Origin: Mesorhizobium opportunistum WSM2075
GTDB taxonomy: Bacteria > Pseudomonadota > Alphaproteobacteria > Rhizobiales > Rhizobiaceae
Length of the DNA: 64,000 nt
Assembly: GCF_000176035.2 (NCBI RefSeq)
Contig: NC_015675.1
Span: 1-64,000, forward strand
Direction: 5' to 3'
Shown: piece after piece, positions 58,300 to 64,000 of the stretch
Position numbering within the stretch: the stretch's first letter is position 1
Layout: every line of letters begins with the position of its first letter
The notes under the pieces: model-generated
Databases searched by the model: none
What the model was told of the DNA's origin: nothing
The model's input: only the letters and a program-made list of their open reading frames with translations
Position numbers and translations under genes: made by a program

Positions 58300-59577
58300 C
58301 TATTTCAGCGCGGTAACCAGGCCGGCGTCGGGAAAGCAGGTCGAGGCCTGTCCGTTCTTGGCCTGCCATTTGCCGATCGAACGGCGGGTCTTGAAGCCGG
58401 GCAGGCCGTCGGCGCTGCCGACGTCATAGCCCTTGGCCTCCAGGGTCCGCTGCAGTGCGGCTATGTCGGAGCGGTGGAGATCGCCGACCGGACCCCAGGC
58501 GCCGGAAAAATTGGAGTCGCCGTGGGCGATACGGTCGGCGCCGTGGCCGATGAACAGCGCGTAGAGGTCGCTGGTGTTGTATTCCTTCAGCACGTAGAAA
58601 TTGGGCGTGGCGATGAAGGCAGGCCCACTGCGGCCGGCCGGCATGAGCAGGAAGCCCTCGGCCTTCAACTCGCTCGCCGGAAACGGCTTTTCGCCGACAC
58701 GCTTGATGCCCAGCGCTACCCATTGCGAGATCTTCTTGCCCTGGTCGGGGCCTTCCAGCGAACAGGAGACCGTCTCGGGCACGGTCACCTCGAAACCCCA
58801 GCCACGGCCCTTCACCCAGCCATAGTGGACGAGATAGTTGGCGATCGAAGCAAGCACGTCCGGCGTCGAGTTCCAGATGTCGACGCGTCCGTCGCCGTCA
58901 AAATCCACGGCATGCTTCAGGAACGAGGTCGGCATGAATTGCGGCTGGCCGAGTGCGCCTGCCCAGGACGATTTCATCGCGCCGACCGGGGCAAGCCCGC
59001 GCTCGACGATTTCGAGCGCGGCCAAAAGCTCGGTGCGGAAGAAATCCTTCTTGGTCGACATGAAGGCCTTGGTGCCCAGCACCTCGAAGGCGTCGTAAGG
59101 CATCTTTGCCGCGCCGAAGCCGGTCTCGCGGCCCCAGATGGCCAGCAGGATTTCACCGGGCACGCCATAGCGTTTTTCGATCGCGGCAATCGTCTTGGCG
59201 TTGGCGGTTTCGCGCGCGCGTCCGCCCGCTGTGACGGCGCCAATGGTCTTCTCGGCGAAATAGGCACCGGGCGAGCCGAATTCGGCCTGATGCTGCTTCT
59301 GCGGCGTCTTCGGCTTCTCGCCTGGCATGACAAGGTCGGGCAGCTTCAGATTGGGTTTGATGCCGTCGAAGGCGGCGTCGAAGGTGCTTTTCGAGATGCC
59401 TTGGGCCTTGGCTTGCGGCCAGAGGTCGTTCTGCAGCCAAGCGCGGAACTGGTCGTCGATCTTGGCGGCGGAGGCTGGTGTGGAAAAGACGAGGAAGGCA
59501 AGTGCAGCCAGGAAAAATGCGAGACAGAACTGGCGAAGTCCACGCTCTGTGGCGCCCCCCTCTGGCCTGCCGGCCAT
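58300..59577 (-). CDS. Lytic murein transglycosylase, MltB/SLT_2 type
   Basis: Periplasmic enzyme that cleaves glycan strands, leaving 1,6-anhydro-muramic ends. From ATG 59577 it has 425 residues: signal peptide (FCLAFFLAALAFLVFSTPASA), SLT_2 domain with catalytic Glu near residue 150 (AIWGRETGFG), and a C-terminal peptidoglycan-binding domain (DIAALQRTLEAKGYDVGSADG). The start is unusual. The upstream frame continues through a 54-codon repeat to ATG 59727 (475 residues). I prefer 59577 because it restores a normal signal peptide and is preceded by GAGGGGGAG. The original start was probably 59727. It lies downstream of recR. Confidence 0.88.
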   Translation of the reverse strand: MAGRPEGGATERGLRQFCLAFFLAALAFLVFSTPASAAKIDDQFRAWLQNDLWPQAKAQGISKSTFDAAFDGIKPNLKLPDLVMPGEKPKTPQKQHQAEFGSPGAYFAEKTIGAVTAGGRARETANAKTIAAIEKRYGVPGEILLAIWGRETGFGAAKMPYDAFEVLGTKAFMSTKKDFFRTELLAALEIVERGLAPVGAMKSSWAGALGQPQFMPTSFLKHAVDFDGDGRVDIWNSTPDVLASIANYLVHYGWVKGRGWGFEVTVPETVSCSLEGPDQGKKISQWVALGIKRVGEKPFPASELKAEGFLLMPAGRSGPAFIATPNFYVLKEYNTSDLYALFIGHGADRIAHGDSNFSGAWGPVGDLHRSDIAALQRTLEAKGYDVGSADGLPGFKTRRSIGKWQAKNGQASTCFPDAGLVTALK

Positions 59578-59712
59578 CTCCCCCTCAAGGGGGGAGATCG
59601 GCAGCTTCAGCTCCGGCTCTCTTCTTGCAAAGTTGGAGATTAGTGAAGGTCGTGACGACAGCCGATCTCCCCCCTTGTGGGGGAGATGTCCGGCAGGACA
59701 GAGGGGGGCGCC
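59551..59712. repeat. 162-base palindromic repeat inserted in frame at the transglycosylase start
   Basis: Terminal inverted repeats GGCGCCCCCCTCTG (59551-59564) and CAGAGGGGGGCGCC (59699-59712) bracket internal hairpins such as ATCTCCCC/GGGGAGAT. The element is exactly 54 codons long in the minus-strand frame and begins at a codon boundary. It encodes part of the transglycosylase N-terminus. It belongs to the same rhizobial repeat class as the element at 55151. Confidence 0.85.
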
Positions 59713-59743
59713 GTAAGGTGCTGTCATTTCAGAACCACCCCCG

Positions 59744-60349
59744 TCAAAACGCCGTCCGCGACCTAAGTGCAGCCGCCAGCGTGCCTTCGTCGAGATAGTC
59801 GAGTTCGCCGCCGACCGGCACGCCATGCGCAAGGCGCGTCACCTTGATGTCGAAGCCGGACAGTTGGTCGGTGAGGTAGTGCGCGGTGGTCTGGCCCTCG
59901 ACCGTGGCGTTGACGGCAAGGATGATTTCCTTGACCTCGCCGCCGGCGACGCGGTCGATCAGCGAGCGGATGTTGAGCTGGTCGGGGCCGACGCCGTCGA
60001 GCGGCGACAGCGTGCCGCCGAGCACATGATAGCGCACGTTCATCGCCGCTGCCCGCTCCAGCGCCCAGAGATCCGAGACGTCCTCGACGACGATCAAGGT
60101 GGTGGCGTCGCGGCGTGGATCGGTGCAGATCATGCAAGGATCCGAGGTGTCGACATTGCCGCAAGTGGAACAGATGCGCACCTTGTCGGCGGCTTCGCCC
60201 ATGGCGGCGGCGAGTGGCGACAGGAGCTGCTCCTTCTTCTTGATCAGATGGAGAGCCGCACGCCTGGCCGAACGGGGGCCAAGACCCGGCACCTTGGCCA
60301 GGAGTTGGATCAGGCGTTCGATCTCGGGACCGGCGATTCGTTTCGACAT
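59744..60349 (-). CDS. recR: Recombination protein RecR
   Basis: Forms a ring clamp with RecO and helps RecF and RecA at gaps. The 201-residue protein has an HhH-like N-terminus ([10 protein letters not shown]), a zinc finger with Cys60, Cys63, Cys72 and Cys75, and a Toprim domain from about 84 ([14 protein letters not shown]). It usually lies just after dnaX-ebfC; here two other genes intervene. It starts 81 bases after the SleB gene. Confidence 0.97.
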   Translation of the reverse strand: MSKRIAGPEIERLIQLLAKVPGLGPRSARRAALHLIKKKEQLLSPLAAAMGEAADKVRICSTCGNVDTSDPCMICTDPRRDATTLIVVEDVSDLWALERAAAMNVRYHVLGGTLSPLDGVGPDQLNIRSLIDRVAGGEVKEIILAVNATVEGQTTAHYLTDQLSGFDIKVTRLAHGVPVGGELDYLDEGTLAAALRSRTAF

Positions 60350-60430
60350 CGCTCTGATCTAGGATTTTTCAGAGCGCTTTGGAACATCCCGCGGCAGCGC
60401 ATGACGCCCCATGCTGCCATGCGACGCGGA

Positions 60431-61447
60431 TCAGTTGGTTTCGAGCGGCCGGCCCTGGCTGACGATCATCGCGCCAATGGCGTCGGTGTTCTCGGGTGTC
60501 GACTGGAATCCCATCGACGCCTCTTGCGGTTCGCCCTGGACCGAACTGATGATTTTTTTGTTCAAGGTTCCGCCGAAACGGGCGGCATCCGGTTCTTCCA
60601 TCGGCTCCTGCATGGCAACTGCCACCGGCTTCGATGCGACGCGGGCAGACTTCGCCGAGGGTGCCGCGGCCGCGGTCACGTAGGTCTGCTGGGCAGGGGC
60701 AGTGGCCATCTTGAACGGGCGCGCCGGTTCGACTGCCGCAGTCACATAGGCCTGTTGTGTTGGGGCCTGTTGTGTTGGGGCCTGCTGCTGTGCCGGGGCG
60801 TTGCGAACAAGCTTCCTGTCCGAGCGAACCGGCTCCGCCGAGGCAACCATCGTGACCGGGACGGCCGGCTTTTCTGTCTCCACCGAGGCAACCATCGGCT
60901 CATCGGGCAGCGGCTGCCAGTTGCGGCCACGTTTCTCGTAGAAGGCGTTGCCGCCGGCAACCATGGTGTAGTGCATGTTCTTGTAGGGGAAGCGCAGGCC
61001 GGCGGTATGGAAATACATGGTGTTCTTGAGCTTGGCCTTGCGCTCGCCCTTGAGCACGGCGTCGGCGGCTTCCTCGACATCGGGCATTGCGCGCGAATTC
61101 ATCGGCCTTGTCATGACGCCGGGCGCGAACTGTCCAGGCTCGCCCACCACCTGGCAAATGGTGCTGCCATGGTTGCCGGAGCGCAGCCGGTTCATCACCA
61201 CGGTGCCGACGGCGATCATGCCGTCGCGGCTCGAGCGGTTGGATTCGAAGAACATCGCCCTTTCCAGGCATTCCCTGTCCTTCGGCGTGTGGCTGTAGGC
61301 GCGCGAACTGAGGAAACTCGGCGTGATGGCGTCAGTCAGGCTGGCAACGGACATGCCGTGCGACGTGGTCTGGCTGCATGCAGCCAAGAACAGCGGAGAG
61401 GTAACGACGCCGAGCAACAGCGGCGCCTTCCATCGCGTGACAATCAA
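60431..61447 (-). CDS. Cell wall hydrolase, SleB type, probable lipoprotein
   Basis: A 338-residue protein with a lipobox (FLAAC, Cys24) and a Hydrolase_2/SleB domain of about residues 55-175. The motif AMFFESNRSSRDGMIAVGTVVMNRL (given here only by its ends and centre) has the catalytic Glu after the FF pair, and FPYKNMHYTMVAGGNAFYE closes the domain. The rest is Ala/Gln/Pro-rich with three near-copies of a VTAA-containing unit. The start codon is TTG at 61447 behind AGAGGG. It should act on peptidoglycan. Confidence 0.82.
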   Translation of the reverse strand: MIVTRWKAPLLLGVVTSPLFLAACSQTTSHGMSVASLTDAITPSFLSSRAYSHTPKDRECLERAMFFESNRSSRDGMIAVGTVVMNRLRSGNHGSTICQVVGEPGQFAPGVMTRPMNSRAMPDVEEAADAVLKGERKAKLKNTMYFHTAGLRFPYKNMHYTMVAGGNAFYEKRGRNWQPLPDEPMVASVETEKPAVPVTMVASAEPVRSDRKLVRNAPAQQQAPTQQAPTQQAYVTAAVEPARPFKMATAPAQQTYVTAAAAPSAKSARVASKPVAVAMQEPMEEPDAARFGGTLNKKIISSVQGEPQEASMGFQSTPENTDAIGAMIVSQGRPLETN

Positions 61448-61682
61448 CAGGTAACCCTCTCACTTCACTTCGATGCCCGCCCCCAGGCTGCGGCAAGAAT
61501 GAGACACTTTCGGGCAAAATGATGGCCAAAACGTTATTAGCAGGGTACTGTTGCATAATTAGCACAATTTCTTGGCTTTTCAGATAGATCGAGCCATCGT
61601 TTCACAAAACCGATGACCGCTTTCTCTCTGTTTCGCCGCAATTCGGAAGGGGAAATCCGAATCACGCTCTTCCTGAACCGCT

Positions 61683-62090
61683 CTATCGTCCTGCCGCCGC
61701 CACGGCCGGCTGGCCGGGCTCGAGTTCCTCGACTTTCTCAGAAAACAGGCCGCGTGCGAGGAAGAGCCTACGAGCGTTCCTGGCCGCCGGCGCGATCCTT
61801 CCCGGCCAGTCGCTGTGGATGAATTCGGCCTTGGTGAAGTCGGGATTTGTTTCGGAGGCCGCCTCGAGGAATTCGGCGATCTCCAGCACGACCGCGCGCT
61901 CCTCCCTGGAAAGCGCCGACGTGCCGGCCTCGATCGACGGGCGGTGGACGAAGTCCTCGAACAGATAGAAGTAGCCCTTGATGCCGACGAGATCGACGCC
62001 CGCGTCGCAATCGGCGAGGATTTCCAGGATCTCGTAGATCCTGTTGCGGATACGCTGCTCGATCAGTCTTTCGGACGGCTCATCGGTCAT
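61683..62090 (-). CDS. Unknown 135-residue protein
   Basis: I do not recognise the family. The N-terminal 60 residues are helix-prone (RLIEQRIRNRIYEILEIL), then GIKGYFYLFEDFVHRPS and a conserved-looking IHSDWPGRIAPAARNARR. There is no signal peptide or membrane segment. It begins 19 bases after ebfC, so it is likely expressed with dnaX-ebfC, and it lies where recR often sits. Ribosome-site evidence is weak, but codon use and position favour a real gene. Confidence 0.7.
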   Translation of the reverse strand: MTDEPSERLIEQRIRNRIYEILEILADCDAGVDLVGIKGYFYLFEDFVHRPSIEAGTSALSREERAVVLEIAEFLEAASETNPDFTKAEFIHSDWPGRIAPAARNARRLFLARGLFSEKVEELEPGQPAVAAAGR

Positions 62091-62109
62091 GGAGCTGCGG
62101 CCGCCGGAC

Positions 62110-62433
62110 CTAGAACGGCAGTTTCATTCCCGGCGGAATCGGCAGGCCGGCGGTCAGCGCCTTGGTCTTTTCCTGCATGATCTGCTCGACCTTGACCCTG
62201 GCGTCATTGTGCGCGGCGAGCAGCAGGTCCTCGAGGACTTCGACATCGTCCTCCTTGAACAGCGACGGATCGATCTTCAGCGACTTCATCTCGAATTTCC
62301 CGGTCAGGGTGACGCTTACCAGGCCGCCGCCGGACTGGCCGGCGGCTTCGACCGTGGCAATCTCGTCCTGCATGGCCTGGAACTTGGCCTGCATTTCCTT
62401 TGCCTTGCCCATCAGGCCGAGAAGATCTTTCAT
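62110..62433 (-). CDS. YbaB/EbfC nucleoid-associated protein
   Basis: Small DNA-binding protein of 107 residues encoded beside dnaX in most bacteria. The sequence has the family pattern: [19 protein letters not shown], then [20 protein letters not shown] and the final [12 protein letters not shown]. It forms dimers that bind DNA without strong sequence preference. It lies 41 bases downstream of dnaX. Confidence 0.95.
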   Translation of the reverse strand: MKDLLGLMGKAKEMQAKFQAMQDEIATVEAAGQSGGGLVSVTLTGKFEMKSLKIDPSLFKEDDVEVLEDLLLAAHNDARVKVEQIMQEKTKALTAGLPIPPGMKLPF

Positions 62434-62474
62434 GGTCCGATCCTTGTTCTTGGTTGGTCGGGGTTCTTGGTTTG

Positions 62475-64000
62475 TCAGGCGTCGTCGTCATCCGCCGGCG
62501 GTTCGACCGGCACTTCGGCTTGGTCCGCGTCCGCTTCCGGCGCGTCGGGAATGCGCACGTCGATGATCTTGGCACCGGGAAAGCGCGCCAATATGGCAGC
62601 CACGGCCGGATCGCTCTTGGCATCGAGGAAAGCGTTCTCGCGCCTGGTCGATTCCATTTCGGCCAGCGTCTGTCCGCCCTCTTCCTTCGACAACGAGACG
62701 AGCCAGTTGCGGCCGGTCCAGGCGCGCAATTTCATCGTCAGGTCGTTGAGCAGCATCTTGGGCGCATCGTCGGTCAGGCTGACGTCGATACGGCCGGGCT
62801 CGATGCGCACGAGGCGAATGCAGCGCTTGACCAGCACCTTGAAGGCGATGTCGCGCTGCGCATCGGCAAGCGCAACGATGTCGGCGAGCGATTTCAGCGG
62901 TACCGGCTGCGCCTCCGGCGCCGGCGGCGGAGGTGCTACGAAGGCGACCGGCGCAGGGGTGGCCTCGACCAGCCGCATGGTCTGTGCGCCGCCCTGCCCG
63001 GATGGCATGCGGGTCTGCGCGACCGCGCTGGCGCCGCCGCCATTGCCGGGACCCGCGGGCACCCCATTCGGGCGCGGCGCGCCATTTTGAACCGGAGAAG
63101 CGCCCTCGAGCGATCGCAGCGCCTCGTCCAGTGTCGGCAGGTCGGCGGCATGGGCCAGCCGGATCAGCACCATTTCGGCGGCGCTGACCGGCCGGTTGGA
63201 GGACTGCACCTCGGGAATGCCCTTGAGCAGCATCTGCCATGTCCGCGACAGCACCCTGACCGACAGCGCCCGGGCGAAGTCGGCGCCACGCTGCCGCTCG
63301 TCCTGCGACAGCGAGGCGTCGTCCATGGCGGTCGGCACGAACCGCAACCGGGTGACCAGATGGTTGAACTCGGCAAGATCGGTCAGCACGGCGGCCGGAT
63401 CGGCGCCGGTGTCGTATTGCGCGCGGAATTCGGCCAGGACCGCCGCCACATCGCCTTTCATCACATGTTCGAACAGATCGACGATGCGGGCGCGATCGGC
63501 GAGGCCCAGCATGGCCCGTACCGCTTCGGCGCTGACGGAGCCGGCGCCATGGGCGATCGCCTGGTCGAGGATGGAGAGCGAATCGCGGGCCGAACCCTCG
63601 GCGGCGCGGGCGATCATCGCCAGCGCGTCGTCGTCGACCGAAATGCCTTCCTTGCCGGCAATCGAGGAGAGATGCGCGACCAGCGCGCCGGCATCGATGC
63701 GCCTCAGGTCAAAACGCTGGCAGCGCGACAGGACGGTGATCGGAACTTTGCGGATTTCGGTGGTGGCGAAGATGAATTTCACGTGCGGAGGTGGTTCCTC
63801 CAGCGTCTTCAAAAGGCCGTTAAAGGCCTGTGTCGACAGCATGTGCACTTCGTCGATGATGTAGACCTTGTAGCGGGCCGAGACCGGCGCATAGCGCACG
63901 CGTTCGATGATGTCCCTTATGTCGTCGATGCCGGTGTGCGAGGCGGCGTCCATCTCGATGACGTCGACATGGCGGCCTTCCATGATCGCTTGGCAATGCT
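62475..64000 (-). CDS. dnaX: DNA polymerase III gamma/tau subunit (5' end outside window)
   Basis: Clamp-loader ATPase. The visible 507 or so residues start in the AAA+ domain just after the P-loop region, at [38 protein letters not shown] (in part) and the sensor [10 protein letters not shown] are clear. Domain III and a Gly/Ala/Pro-rich linker follow, then a C-terminal tau-like domain that binds polymerase alpha. The N-terminus with Walker A lies beyond position 64000. Confidence 0.97.
   Translation of the reverse strand, partial: HCQAIMEGRHVDVIEMDAASHTGIDDIRDIIERVRYAPVSARYKVYIIDEVHMLSTQAFNGLLKTLEEPPPHVKFIFATTEIRKVPITVLSRCQRFDLRRIDAGALVAHLSSIAGKEGISVDDDALAMIARAAEGSARDSLSILDQAIAHGAGSVSAEAVRAMLGLADRARIVDLFEHVMKGDVAAVLAEFRAQYDTGADPAAVLTDLAEFNHLVTRLRFVPTAMDDASLSQDERQRGADFARALSVRVLSRTWQMLLKGIPEVQSSNRPVSAAEMVLIRLAHAADLPTLDEALRSLEGASPVQNGAPRPNGVPAGPGNGGGASAVAQTRMPSGQGGAQTMRLVEATPAPVAFVAPPPPAPEAQPVPLKSLADIVALADAQRDIAFKVLVKRCIRLVRIEPGRIDVSLTDDAPKMLLNDLTMKLRAWTGRNWLVSLSKEEGGQTLAEMESTRRENAFLDAKSDPAVAAILARFPGAKIIDVRIPDAPEADADQAEVPVEPPADDDDA

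Noticed and set aside
62475..64000. Programmed frameshift giving a short gamma form of DnaX
   Set aside because: I saw no A-AAA-AAG-like slippery run in the visible part, and the frame is continuous to the tau-type C-terminus.

Overview
The window is 64 kb of high-GC alphaproteobacterial chromosome, most likely Mesorhizobium or a close relative in the Hyphomicrobiales. The basis is gene order and protein type: dnaA-dnaN-recF-moeB; a Fur-family Irr regulator divergent from fabA-fabB-fabI; the block miaB-phoH-ybeY-corC-lnt-praR-metK; and GC-rich mosaic palindromes of the kind scattered through rhizobial genomes. Almost everything is core housekeeping. I saw no prophage, integrase, transposase, CRISPR array, rRNA or tRNA.

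Layout. 1-6.2 kb (+): replication and repair genes dnaA, dnaN, recF, then a MoeB/ThiF enzyme and an acetyltransferase, with DnaA boxes upstream of dnaA. 6.2-8.8 kb: a 2-hydroxyacid dehydrogenase, a secreted SH3 protein, a DUF4260 membrane protein and irr. 8.9-13.3 kb (+): the unsaturated fatty acid genes fabA-fabB-fabI and a membrane EAL protein. 13.3-25.6 kb (-): rsmC, then the ribosome/transcription block rimP-nusA-ylxR-infB-rbfA-truB-corA-rpsO-pnp. 26-37.3 kb (-): metK-trmB, praR, lnt, a VOC protein, corC, ybeY, phoH, miaB, plsC, rimI and tsaB. A 54-codon gene at 25,959 stands alone on the + strand.

37.3-45.4 kb is the most interesting part, a compact iron region. Transcribed leftward are an imelysin, a Bfd ferredoxin, bacterioferritin, a di-haem c-type oxidoreductase, a second imelysin with a degenerate metal motif and a Tat-exported DUF1513 protein. 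A ferredoxin-reductase-like flavoprotein runs the other way. The shared promoter region holds a perfect palindrome, AGTTTAGAA-N3-TTCTAAACT, which matches the Irr iron control element; irr itself lies 35 kb away in the window. Behind the flavoprotein are remains of a ParD antitoxin and possibly ParE.

45.4-52.2 kb: gabT, then a two-adaptor RND efflux operon with TriABC-like architecture, then an orphan DUF2185/Imm33-like gene. 52.6-58 kb (-): a dppABCDF-type peptide ABC transporter with a 132-bp palindromic repeat between its permease genes. 58.3-64 kb (-): dnaX (cut by the window edge), ebfC, an unknown gene, a SleB-type hydrolase, recR and a lytic transglycosylase. A 162-bp repeat (exactly 54 codons) has entered the start region of the transglycosylase in frame and appears to supply a new Shine-Dalgarno and ATG.

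All calls come from reading the sequence. No database search was run, so family names rest on recognised motifs and gene order.
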